Shown here: piece after piece, positions 33,837 through 41,428 of the stretch
Layout of the letters: each line of letters begins with the position of its first letter
Numbering within the stretch: the stretch's first letter is position 1
DNA from: Patescibacteria group bacterium
Lineage (GTDB): Bacteria; Patescibacteriota; Microgenomatia; UBA8517
DNA length: 44,639 nucleotides
Direction of reading: 5' to 3'
Assembly (NCBI GenBank): GCA_018823885.1
Contig: JAHJHG010000008.1
Span: 1-44,639 of the forward strand
Program-made: the position numbers and the translations under genes
Notes under the pieces: generated by a model
What the model was told of the DNA's origin: nothing
Seen by the model: only the letters and a program-made list of their open reading frames with translations
Database searches by the model: none

Positions 33837-35807
33837 ATGCTTAAAACAGTTAGTAAACAAATTAGGTTTGTTTTTAACTTCTTTTTTCTTCTTTTTGTTT
33901 TAAGTTTGTTGTCCCCTAATACAATTTATGCACGTGATTACGAGTGGATAGATCAGTTTGGCAACGAATTATACTATCTTCATGATTCTGCGGGGGGCGC
34001 TGTCTTTAACGATGCAGATGAGTTGTATGTTTTGTCTACTACATATGACTTTTTAAACGGGAATAACGTGCGCGATACTTTCTTGAGAAAATATGATCAG
34101 ACAGGTTCTTTGATATGGGAAAATAACTCTATTCCGGGAGGCATGGGAGGTGTTGCCTTGGACAATGAATCAAATATATACGTTACTACATTTAATCTCC
34201 ATGATGGTAATTTTGTGGCTTATTTAGTAAAACTTAATTCTTCAGGGAGCGAGCTTTGGACGAAAGAATTTGGATTTAGTTCAAATGCGTCCATAATTGT
34301 TCACCGAGTCGCAGTTGATAATTATGGAAACAGCTATGTGGTAGGAGTTAGTTATGGAGGTGGATTTATTAGAAAGTTTGACCCTTTGGGCAACGAGCTT
34401 TGGACTAACTATCATGACCGAAGTGAATTTAGAGGAGTAACAGTAAAAGACCAAAATCTTTATGTATCTGGACAAGCAAACAATAGGAGTTTTGTCGGCA
34501 AATATGATTTAGATGGGAATGTTCAATGGGAAAGGGAAAATTATTCTGTGGATGCTCGAGATCTGTCCATTGATGATTTTGGAAATATATATGTGGTTGG
34601 TAAAAGTTTCACGGGCGGATATATTCAAAAATATAACTCGGAAGGTTTTGAACTATGGAACAGAGAAATTAGTAATCCGTGGACGACGGCAACGTGGAGT
34701 AATGGGGTAGAAATAGGTGCAGATGGAGTAGTTTCTGTTGTTGGAGGATCCAGCTCGTCTTTAACAGAACCTTATATAAGTTTTGGGAATTATAGACCTT
34801 ATGTTCAAAGGTATGGGACTGGCGGAGAGCTTCTTTGGACATATTTTTATACTAATTCTGACATAACAAATGGAAATGGTCGTGATGTTGCAGTGGGAAG
34901 TGATGGAAGATTTGCTGTTTCGGGACAAATTACTGGAACCATTGCTGGAGAAACTCAAGATGGAACCGATGCCTTTGTTGCCTATTACTCAACCAATAGC
35001 TCGCCGATAGCCAATGCTGGTCAGGATCTAATAATTGAAGAAGGTTTTGACCTAATTTTAAGCGGGTCTGGTTCTTACGATCAAGATGGATTCATCGACA
35101 TCGTCAATTATGATTGGGATTTTGGAGATGGATTGACAAGTAGCGGAGAAACTATGAGCCATACTTTTACTGATAACGGTATCTATTCTGTCACTCTTAC
35201 TGTTACTGACGCTGAAGGAAAATTTGATTCAGATACTGTCACTTTCACCGTTAACAACGTTTCCCCAATCGGTACTTTAATAATTTCTCCTGCGGCAATT
35301 TCTCCTGGTGAATCATCTACTTTGAGTTTCAGTAATCAATATGATCCCAGTATTACCGACTCTATAGCCGGATTTACTTATTCCTACGACTGCACCAACG
35401 ATGGTGTTTTTGAGTCTGTAGATAGCCAATTTGCAACGTTCACTTGTCATTATCCAAATGTTGGTATATATACGGCCAAGGGGCAGATTAAAGACAAAGA
35501 TAATGGTTACAGTCATTATACCGTTGCCATTAATGTTCGAACACCTTCAGAGGCGATCTATGAAATAATCGATCTCGTTGAGACTTTTAACTTCGAGCAA
35601 GGAATTGATAATGGTTTGGACGGTAAACTTGATGCCGCCCTAAGTACGCTCGATGACCTAAACGAAAACAATGATGTCGCTGCTATTAATTCTCTTATTT
35701 CATTCATCAATACTGTTGAAAATCAAAGAGATAATTTGATAACTAGCGAACAGGCAGATATCTTAATTACCGCAGCACAAGCAATAATTGATGGCCTTTC
35801 TTCCTAA
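33837..35807 (+). CDS. Secreted beta-propeller (SBBP-like) and PKD domain surface protein
   Basis: A 656-residue protein: signal peptide (hydrophobic 8-30, cleavage near IYARD), then about seven repeats of the type D-x-x-GNIYVVGxSxxGGYIQKY (residues 45-385) resembling SBBP/beta-propeller repeats, a PKD domain (about 386-475, DWDFGDG, then HTFTDNGIYSVTLTVTD), a second PKD-like domain (to about 568) and a helical C-terminal domain of about 80 residues like the tails of other secreted bacterial proteins. It probably works at the cell surface in binding or adhesion. TATGAT 13 bases before ATG suggests its own promoter and a short leader. Confidence 0.82.
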   Translation: MLKTVSKQIRFVFNFFFLLFVLSLLSPNTIYARDYEWIDQFGNELYYLHDSAGGAVFNDADELYVLSTTYDFLNGNNVRDTFLRKYDQTGSLIWENNSIPGGMGGVALDNESNIYVTTFNLHDGNFVAYLVKLNSSGSELWTKEFGFSSNASIIVHRVAVDNYGNSYVVGVSYGGGFIRKFDPLGNELWTNYHDRSEFRGVTVKDQNLYVSGQANNRSFVGKYDLDGNVQWERENYSVDARDLSIDDFGNIYVVGKSFTGGYIQKYNSEGFELWNREISNPWTTATWSNGVEIGADGVVSVVGGSSSSLTEPYISFGNYRPYVQRYGTGGELLWTYFYTNSDITNGNGRDVAVGSDGRFAVSGQITGTIAGETQDGTDAFVAYYSTNSSPIANAGQDLIIEEGFDLILSGSGSYDQDGFIDIVNYDWDFGDGLTSSGETMSHTFTDNGIYSVTLTVTDAEGKFDSDTVTFTVNNVSPIGTLIISPAAISPGESSTLSFSNQYDPSITDSIAGFTYSYDCTNDGVFESVDSQFATFTCHYPNVGIYTAKGQIKDKDNGYSHYTVAINVRTPSEAIYEIIDLVETFNFEQGIDNGLDGKLDAALSTLDDLNENNDVAAINSLISFINTVENQRDNLITSEQADILITAAQAIIDGLSS

Positions 35808-35898
35808 AACCTCAATAATGTTTTTTGATTAGTCTCTAACAAACTTTACCAGGCACCGTATCTACGAATTGCCCGATATCACGGCCATTTATGCGTCT

Positions 35899-35936
35899 GG
35901 GTGGACTACCGGACGCTGTTAGAACTCATTTCATAA
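35899..35936 (+). repeat. Family 1 repeat, copy 5
   Basis: GGGTGGACTACCGGACGCT then GTTAGAACTCATTTCATAA, the most diverged good copy. In frame it reads M-R-L-G-G-L-P-D-A-V-R-T-H-F-I and stops at 35987; it is the only family 1 copy with an ATG just upstream. TCTAAC at 35835-35840 could pair with GTTAGA at 35918-35923. Confidence 0.88.
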
Positions 35937-36032
35937 ACTCAGGGATAGGGAACAATAAATGGCAGAAAATTCAAGAATATATTCGTTGAAGTGCAGATGG
36001 TAATATAATTAGAAATTAAATAATTCCTATAG

Positions 36033-36038
36033 TATAAT
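36033..36038 (+). promoter_or_regulatory. -10 element (TATAAT) of the GH10-like gene
   Basis: TATAAT 13 bases before ATG, with a weak TTAGAA at 18 bases spacing. Leader about six bases; no Shine-Dalgarno sequence. Confidence 0.45.
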
Positions 36039-36050
36039 ATATCCACTAGT

Positions 36051-37643
36051 ATGCTTGAAAGAAAACAAGACTTTATAAGAAGAGATTTTCTTAAAGCTTC
36101 CTCGGTAATCGCCGGAGGCTTACTGCTTTCTGCCTGTACAGATCCTAAAAAGAATATTCCTGTAACAGCAACTAATATTGCAACTAAATTTCCCACAGAA
36201 ACTACTACTCCCACTCCTACAAGTACGGAAACCCCCACCCCCACTCCAGAGGCAAGGGTGGATGGACTTCATTACTTAGATAATGTTCCATCCCCAAAAG
36301 AACTTGAAAGCGGAGACATTCAGGGGTTTGATAAATATCTTAATGCGTTTGAAACATCTCACGATGAGGTTTTTTCAAGATTGGAGATTCGGGATTGGCT
36401 AGTGGGTAAAGATGGAGAAGAAAAACAGCTAAAGGACGCAAAGGGGAACCCTTTGGTAGTTGTTGTTGATAAGGAAACACAAATTCCCCTTCTTTATGCA
36501 AAACAAAACGAAGAAAAGGTTTGGAAATGGAATAGGGCTACTCTTAGAGATTATGCAGAATTAAATGACATGATTATAGAGTCGATTGTCGGTGTAGACG
36601 GACGAAGAGCGGATCCAATAAACGAAATTGTTAATAAAATAGTTATCGCAGGAGCATTCGATATGACTCAATTTTTCCGAAGTTTTGGACCCTATCATTG
36701 GGATAAAGTCCTTGAAAATTGGGACGAAATAATTACCAAGATTAATAAAGGTGAAAAGCTCTCAGAATTTACGTATAACAAAGTTGGTTTAAGAGAGATG
36801 ACTGAACAGGTAGAGAAATATAATGTAAAAATCAGAGCCCAACATTTGCTTTATGGCATAGATGTTCCAGCTAGTATTAGATACGGAGGTTATACACATG
36901 AGGAGATTGAGAAGCTGGCAGAATTTACTGTTAAATTTCGTGTAAATGAATACAAAGACATGGTTGAAACGTGGGATATTGCAGATGAGGTTGTTAACTC
37001 TCATTATTATGGAGGCGACACTTGGAATTTTTGGATGGTACGATTGGGAGGATATAAAGAAATGACTCTCAAGGTTGCAAGATGGGTTAAGGAAGTCGAT
37101 CCCAATGCAAAGCTGGTAGTAAATGAAGATAATGTTTTGGACAATTCTTTTCCTCAGCAACCTTTCCAAAGAAGAAAATTCATAGAGCTTTTGGAGTATT
37201 TAAAAGAAAATGGGGTTGAGGATGTTGGTGTCGTAGTCGAAAACAACCTTTGGATTTTCGATCCACCGACTTTTGAAGGAAATTACAGTGTCCGAAGCCG
37301 GCTAAAAGAAATATTAGAAGTAGGATATCCCTTTGTGGGTGGTGAGACAACCATTGTCGTTTCTGATGATTACCCTTCCTGGGGAGGTAGGCCCAAATCA
37401 ATATGGGGAGTAGAAGACAGGTACAAAGCACAAGAGGAAATGTATGTTGACCTCTTTCAAAGCTATTTGGATGTTGGTATTAAAGCTTTCGGTTTTGGTG
37501 TCTGGGCAGACGCATATGCATGGCAAAAACTAATTGGATCGGAAGATTCTGACCCGTGTATTTTTGATGACAATGCCGAACCTAAAAAGGTTTACTATCG
37601 CCTTATAGGTCTTTTGAACAGTAATCTTATTAAAAACTCCTAA
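36051..37643 (+). CDS. Tat-type lipoprotein, GH10-like endo-beta-xylanase
   Basis: A 530-residue protein. The N-terminus has a twin-arginine motif RRDFLK (Arg10-11) and a lipobox LLSAC (Cys29), then a Thr/Pro-rich linker (about 48-66). The catalytic domain from about residue 240 resembles glycoside hydrolase family 10: acid/base candidate Glu313 in WDIADEV (family WDxxNE), nucleophile candidate Glu432 in GGETTIV (family ITExD) and GFGVWADAYAW near 481 (family WGxxDxxSW). It would be a surface-anchored hydrolase of xylan-like polysaccharides. The middle part (70-235) is not recognised. Confidence 0.75.
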   Translation: MLERKQDFIRRDFLKASSVIAGGLLLSACTDPKKNIPVTATNIATKFPTETTTPTPTSTETPTPTPEARVDGLHYLDNVPSPKELESGDIQGFDKYLNAFETSHDEVFSRLEIRDWLVGKDGEEKQLKDAKGNPLVVVVDKETQIPLLYAKQNEEKVWKWNRATLRDYAELNDMIIESIVGVDGRRADPINEIVNKIVIAGAFDMTQFFRSFGPYHWDKVLENWDEIITKINKGEKLSEFTYNKVGLREMTEQVEKYNVKIRAQHLLYGIDVPASIRYGGYTHEEIEKLAEFTVKFRVNEYKDMVETWDIADEVVNSHYYGGDTWNFWMVRLGGYKEMTLKVARWVKEVDPNAKLVVNEDNVLDNSFPQQPFQRRKFIELLEYLKENGVEDVGVVVENNLWIFDPPTFEGNYSVRSRLKEILEVGYPFVGGETTIVVSDDYPSWGGRPKSIWGVEDRYKAQEEMYVDLFQSYLDVGIKAFGFGVWADAYAWQKLIGSEDSDPCIFDDNAEPKKVYYRLIGLLNSNLIKNS

Positions 37644-37699
37644 GGTCAGCAATTAGGCCAAAACCCCCCTTCCTTTTGTTTGAAGCATAGATGCGGTGT

Positions 37700-37919
37700 T
37701 TAAATATATTCTTTTGCATTAAACCTAAGTGAAGGATCCGGATTTTCTCCAATAGAGATACGGTTGGTTGCCCACGTAATGGGACCGAATTGATTAAGGC
37801 CAACATAATTTCCGTTCACTGCGTTTGGATCTACCACATATTGAGCTGTGAATCTTTCAATTAAGGCATTAATCCGCTCCGAACTTATTGGCGCTGGTGT
37901 GGGGACGAAAGATGGAGTT
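37700..37919 (-). pseudogene. C-terminal remnant of a secreted protein, cut at repeat 6
   Basis: A minus-strand frame of about 73 codons ending at TAA (37702-37700): VTPTPSFVPTPAPISSERIN, then IERFTAQYVVDPNAVNG and IGENPDPSLRFNAKEYI. It begins with a Thr/Pro linker like that of the adjacent lipoprotein, has no Met or start codon with a Shine-Dalgarno sequence, and loses its 5' part just where repeat 6 begins. It is best read as the 3' end of a gene truncated by the event that placed the repeat. Confidence 0.6.
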
Positions 37920-37958
37920 GGGGTAACTTACCAAGCGATGTTAGAACTCACTACATAA
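37920..37958 (+). repeat. Family 1 repeat, copy 6
   Basis: GGGGTAACTTACCAAGCGAT then GTTAGAACTCACTACATAA. In frame from 37922 it reads G-N-L-P-S-D-V-R-T-H-Y-I-T-S-D, stopping at 38009 within the -10 box of the next gene. Confidence 0.9.
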
Positions 37959-37984
37959 CTTCAGATGCTGCAGTAAATGGCATT

Positions 37985-38012
37985 TTGAAAAAAATGTTAC
38001 AAGCTATATAAT
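37985..38012 (+). promoter_or_regulatory. Promoter (TTGAAA-16-TATAAT), leaderless
   Basis: TTGAAA (37985-37990), 16 bases, TATAAT (38007-38012), then exactly six bases to the ATG at 38019. Confidence 0.6.
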
Positions 38013-38018
38013 TACTTT

Positions 38019-38345
38019 ATGGGTCTGGAAGACGGCGAAAGCGTAAAGATAGATAAACCATTTAAAGAGGGTAGTGTTTCTGATTTAATCGAAAATCTAG
38101 AAATATTAGACCATAAAATTCAAGGACGATTTCTTGCTTTAGATTCCAATGCAGGTAGACTAGTTGAAGTTCAATTTAAAACTCCAGATAACAAGAAGCA
38201 ACTTACTGGTTATGTAGAGAAATGGAATTCCGAGGGTGATTTGTGGGTTATGGTACAAAAAGAACCAGATAAATCAGAATTTAAACACTATCGACTTTCG
38301 CCAAACCAAAATATCAGATCAAGATTAATAAATCTTAACAAATAG
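38019..38345 (+). CDS. Hypothetical protein
   Basis: A 108-residue soluble protein starting MGLEDGESVKIDKPF, with a possible small beta-barrel in the middle (GRFLALDSNAGRLVEVQF) and a basic C-terminus. It has no signal peptide and no recognised family. It is the only gene between repeats 6 and 7 and has its own leaderless-type promoter, which supports it being expressed. Confidence 0.6.
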   Translation: MGLEDGESVKIDKPFKEGSVSDLIENLEILDHKIQGRFLALDSNAGRLVEVQFKTPDNKKQLTGYVEKWNSEGDLWVMVQKEPDKSEFKHYRLSPNQNIRSRLINLNK

Positions 38346-38419
38346 ATTATCGAGGCCCACTTCTAAGTTCGAACCACTATTATTCCTAAAGTAGGGGGCG
38401 TTCCTGAGGTTGTACGATT

Positions 38420-38458
38420 GGGGTGACTTACCGAATGACGTTAGAACTCATTTTATAA
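38420..38458 (+). repeat. Family 1 repeat, copy 7
   Basis: GGGGTGACTTACCGAATGAC then GTTAGAACTCATTTTATAA. It has the longest surviving frame: open from a TAG at 38392 through W-G-D-L-P-N-D-V-R-T-H-F-I-K-S-E and YFLQKTEGRLNRDFSLSSYP to a stop at 38572, which overlaps the stop codon of the opposing gene. Confidence 0.92.
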
Positions 38459-38511
38459 AGTCTGAAGCCAACGCATATGTGGTCTTAAGCAATTACTTTC
38501 TGCAAAAAACA

Positions 38512-38559
38512 GAGGGCCGTTTGAATAGAGATTTCTCTCTAAGCTCGTACCCTCTTTTT
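38512..38559 (+). repeat. Hairpin shared by repeat copies 1 and 7 (copy 7), T-run at end
   Basis: GAGGG (38512-38516) and CCCTC (38550-38554) with inner TAGAGA/TCTCTA around TTTC, then TTTTT. Compared with copy 1, one inner pair changes on both sides, keeping the stem. The T-run makes this copy terminator-like on the + strand. Confidence 0.65.
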
Positions 38560-38570
38560 GCACCTTGTTA

Positions 38571-39074
38571 TTAGATTTGTCCTAGGTTTTTCAGAATTTG
38601 GAGTATAAGTATCAAAAATAAGACAATACTGATCACGCTAAGAATTTTTCTCCTTTTCTTTATTTCTGGAGTGATTGGATCGGGTTTGGGCCGCAATTCT
38701 TTTTTGTACTCTGTTGAAAGAGAGTTCCATTGTTTCCAGTTCATCGGCTCCCCCCTGAACCCTATCCTAGGTTTCCACATCATCATAAAAATACAACCCA
38801 CGAATTGAAGGGCAAGGCCTATGATCAAACCAATGAGTGGATTACGTCCTTTACCATCGGCAACGGCCCAACCAATTACTGCCCAGACGATGAAGTAAAT
38901 TCCATAGCAGCTCATGCCCGCAATTTGCCGCGCCAGACACAAACCCGTGAGCCCCGCTATGGGGTCGTTGTCGCTGCATCCGGCCTGAGCACTTGCACTA
39001 AAGATCCACAACCAGGCAATTCCGTAGATTACCACAGGTACATAGTAACGATAGGATATCCACAGTTTTTTCAT
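38571..39074 (-). CDS. Membrane protein, unknown
   Basis: A 167-residue protein with about four membrane helices (8-28, 52-72, 78-98, 143-163), Cys residues in the first outside loop and a long basic cytoplasmic loop before the last helix. No family is recognised. GGAGGGCGAAA precedes the ATG at good distance. It is the only gene between repeats 7 and 8. Confidence 0.7.
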   Translation of the reverse strand: MKKLWISYRYYVPVVIYGIAWLWIFSASAQAGCSDNDPIAGLTGLCLARQIAGMSCYGIYFIVWAVIGWAVADGKGRNPLIGLIIGLALQFVGCIFMMMWKPRIGFRGEPMNWKQWNSLSTEYKKELRPKPDPITPEIKKRRKILSVISIVLFLILILQILKNLGQI

Positions 39075-39121
39075 TTTCGCCCTCCTTGTGGCGAATGATT
39101 AGACAGGATTGTCAAGGTACG

Positions 39122-39144
39122 CAAAAATACCCGAAGGATTCGGG
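39122..39144 (-). terminator. Terminator/attenuator-like hairpin in the membrane protein leader
   Basis: On the minus strand CCCGAA-TCC-TTCGGG is followed by TATTTTTG. A TATAAT (39161-39156) lies just upstream, so the hairpin would form at the very 5' end of the transcript, about 50 bases before the start codon. Confidence 0.45.
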
Positions 39145-39155
39145 CAAGTAGCTAT

Positions 39156-39161
39156 ATTATA
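39156..39161 (-). promoter_or_regulatory. -10 element (TATAAT) of the membrane protein gene
   Basis: A perfect TATAAT on the minus strand with a poor -35. It places the transcription start near 39149, next to the CCCGAA hairpin. Confidence 0.45.
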
Positions 39162-39217
39162 CTCTATAACATCAATTTTGAAGAGAATTGATGATATCTT
39201 TTTATAGAAGAGTATTT

Positions 39218-39256
39218 GGGGTGACTTACCGAACGATGTTAGAACTCATTTCATAA
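39218..39256 (+). repeat. Family 1 repeat, copy 8
   Basis: GGGGTGACTTACCGAACGAT then GTTAGAACTCATTTCATAA: the consensus sequence. The frame reads W-G-D-L-P-N-D-V-R-T-H-F-I-R-S-G and stops at 39322; a TAG lies three codons before the Trp. TAACATC at 39167-39173 is the exact complement partner of GATGTTA at 39235-39241. Confidence 0.94.
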
Positions 39257-39398
39257 GGTCGGGAAATAAAGAAAAGACATTATTGTTCAATATATTGCCT
39301 TTAAAAAATAGCTGTTGGAGTTAAAGCTTACATGGAATACCTTCCGTCAACAGCTGAATTGTATATTCAAACTGGTTGATGATATATTATTATTAAGC

Positions 39399-40835
39399 AT
39401 GGAAAAAGAAACAACACAAGATAGTAAAACCACAATACCTGAAGTTCAATCTGAACCTAAAGAAGATCTTCAACCCGTCACTCAAGATCCTGAAACTCAA
39501 CAAATATCTCCTGAGGTGGTAATGGACTCCGAATCAGTCATTAATCAGCCTGTCAAAAATAAAAACAAATTGTTGATGATAATTCTTGTATTACTTCTAA
39601 TTTTAATCGGGGCTGGTGGGTTTTTTGGCTATAGATATTACCAATCAATGCAACAACCCGCTGAAAATGGGGTAACTGTTCCGGTTCAAACGGAAGAGGT
39701 CGATCTTTCAAAATCACACAACACTTTTGGTTTTAACTTGTTTAAGAAATTAGCCTCAATAACCACAGCTGAAGATGAAAATGTTTTTATTTCTCCTACA
39801 AGTATTTCTGTCGCGCTTTCGATGATATACAACGCTGCTGATGGTGAAACGAAAGAAGAGCTTTCCAGTTTGCTGGGATTTCAAAACCTTAGTACAGATA
39901 ATATAAACCAAAATACAAAAGACCTTTTGGACAGTTTCAATTCAGAATCTGATATTACCTTACATTTACTAAATTCATTGTGGGGAAATAAAGTTTTTGT
40001 TTTCAATCAGACCTTTATCGACACACTAGAAACTTATTACGAGGCAGAGGTTTCATCAGTGGATTTTGCTGATCCGAATACTGTTGACACAATCAACGGT
40101 TGGGTTAACTCTGCCACTTCAGGAATAATTGAATCTGTTTGTTCAGATCTTCCAAAAGACGGAACCAATGTTTTAATTAACGCTATTTATTTCAATGCTA
40201 GGTGGTCAAGTATGTTTTTATCTTTTCTATCTTCTGACTTACCATTCAACAATAATGATGGAGAAGTGGTTATACATCCTTTTATGAAACAGACAAGATA
40301 TAGAGGAAACTATGCCGAAACTGACAATTACCAGGCAATTCGGTTGCCGTATGGGATAAATGAAGAAGTGGCAATGATTATTGTCTTGCCAAAATTTGAC
40401 GTTGATGAGTTTATAGAAAATATAGACCTAGACGCTTGGAACTCAATTCTAGAGCAGTTTGAATTTAAAATAGGTACCATTATTCTCCCAAAGTTTAAGG
40501 TGGAAAGTAATTACCAAATGGACGAAATCTTACCATTGCTTGGTATGATAAAAAGTTTTACTCCGGAGGCTGATTATCTCAACATGTTAGACGATTCGTC
40601 CAACTTACCATATGTCTCTATTGAGGAAATAATTCACAAAGCTATTATTGAAGTAGACGAGGAAGGAACAGAAGCGGCAGCTGTTACTGCTATCCTTCCA
40701 ATAGCAATGGGAGGGAAACCGCCAGAGTTGCCTGAATTTTATATGGAAGTAAACAGTCCGTTTATCTTTGCTATTCAAGATGAACAAAGTGGAGAAATAT
40801 TATTTATTGGAACGATAAAAAACTTGTCTAAATAA
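39399..40835 (+). CDS. Membrane-anchored serpin (inhibitory type)
   Basis: A 478-residue protein: a Pro/Glu/Gln-rich cytoplasmic N-terminus (1-55), one membrane helix (about 58-80), then a full serpin domain (about 98-478) with the FNLF helix A start, SPTSISVALSMIYNAADGET, NAIYFNARWSS and the C-terminal SPFIFAIQDEQSGEILFIG. The reactive-centre hinge EEGTEAAAVTA has the small residues needed for loop insertion, so it should be inhibitory; counting from the hinge puts P1-P1' at Met437-Gly438. The ATG at 39399 is chosen with TATTAT just upstream; an extension to 39315 would cover repeat tail sequence. Confidence 0.9.
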   Translation: MEKETTQDSKTTIPEVQSEPKEDLQPVTQDPETQQISPEVVMDSESVINQPVKNKNKLLMIILVLLLILIGAGGFFGYRYYQSMQQPAENGVTVPVQTEEVDLSKSHNTFGFNLFKKLASITTAEDENVFISPTSISVALSMIYNAADGETKEELSSLLGFQNLSTDNINQNTKDLLDSFNSESDITLHLLNSLWGNKVFVFNQTFIDTLETYYEAEVSSVDFADPNTVDTINGWVNSATSGIIESVCSDLPKDGTNVLINAIYFNARWSSMFLSFLSSDLPFNNNDGEVVIHPFMKQTRYRGNYAETDNYQAIRLPYGINEEVAMIIVLPKFDVDEFIENIDLDAWNSILEQFEFKIGTIILPKFKVESNYQMDEILPLLGMIKSFTPEADYLNMLDDSSNLPYVSIEEIIHKAIIEVDEEGTEAAAVTAILPIAMGGKPPELPEFYMEVNSPFIFAIQDEQSGEILFIGTIKNLSK

Positions 40836-40855
40836 AAAGAGTTCAAAGACTTAAA

Positions 40856-41428
40856 ATGGAAAAAATGAAATCTACCCGTTTTGCTAAACATGTTATTAAG
40901 ATTTTATCTAAAGAACATAGAGGCATGACTCTTTATTTCTTCTGGGGCGGCTTCACTATCTTGCAAATTCTTTTTGTGACCCTTATAAGTACTTTTTTTG
41001 TTTGGGCGGTATTTTATTTTGTAGAAAATAATCAAGGATTTTATATCGCCGCAAGCTTGGGAGTATTGCTTGCATCTATAACCATATCACCTCTTCTATT
41101 GGCTGTGACGACTGAAAAAACAGAACTTGAACGCCTACTTGTAAGAGGGAAAGAGCTTTGGAAGGAGAAGACACTTGCTATGCTCAATAACAAAAACCCA
41201 ATCTTTAATAAATTTATGAGCGCGCCGTATTGGAAGGTTGCACTGCTTTCAGTGTTAGTTTATTACCTTTTTCCTTCAGACAATAATATAACAGAATGGT
41301 TTGTGGTGACATTGTCTTTTTTCATGGCCACGACGGCGATAATTCTTTTACTGGCTAGGCTTGTTCTTTTTTTGAAATTTAGAGGTTCATTGAAGAAAAC
41401 TCTCGGCGATCCTGTTCTAGAAGGGTAA
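40856..41428 (+). CDS. Membrane protein with four helices, unknown
   Basis: A 190-residue protein with helices at about 25-55, 61-80, 122-138 and 145-170, and charged cytoplasmic stretches between. No family is recognised. It starts 20 bases after the serpin stop, so both are probably one transcript. Its 3' end overlaps a convergent small membrane gene by 12 bases. Confidence 0.65.
   Translation: MEKMKSTRFAKHVIKILSKEHRGMTLYFFWGGFTILQILFVTLISTFFVWAVFYFVENNQGFYIAASLGVLLASITISPLLLAVTTEKTELERLLVRGKELWKEKTLAMLNNKNPIFNKFMSAPYWKVALLSVLVYYLFPSDNNITEWFVVTLSFFMATTAIILLLARLVLFLKFRGSLKKTLGDPVLEG

Noticed and set aside
29540-39256. CRISPR array
   Set aside because: Copies are hundreds to thousands of bases apart, with genes rather than uniform spacers between, and no cas genes are present.
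29540-39256. Inverted ends of an insertion sequence or MITE
   Set aside because: All copies are in the same orientation, no inverted pair or target duplication bounds a unit, and no transposase is encoded.
29540-39256. Xer/dif-type sites
   Set aside because: GGTGACTTACC-GAACGA-TGTTAGAACTC can be cut into 11-6-11, but the arms are not palindromic to each other and match the known dif arms only in a few bases; kept only as an alternative hypothesis.
39315-39398. N-terminal extension of the serpin
   Set aside because: The 28 extra residues are encoded by DNA just after repeat 8 without a Shine-Dalgarno sequence, while a -10 box precedes the ATG at 39399.
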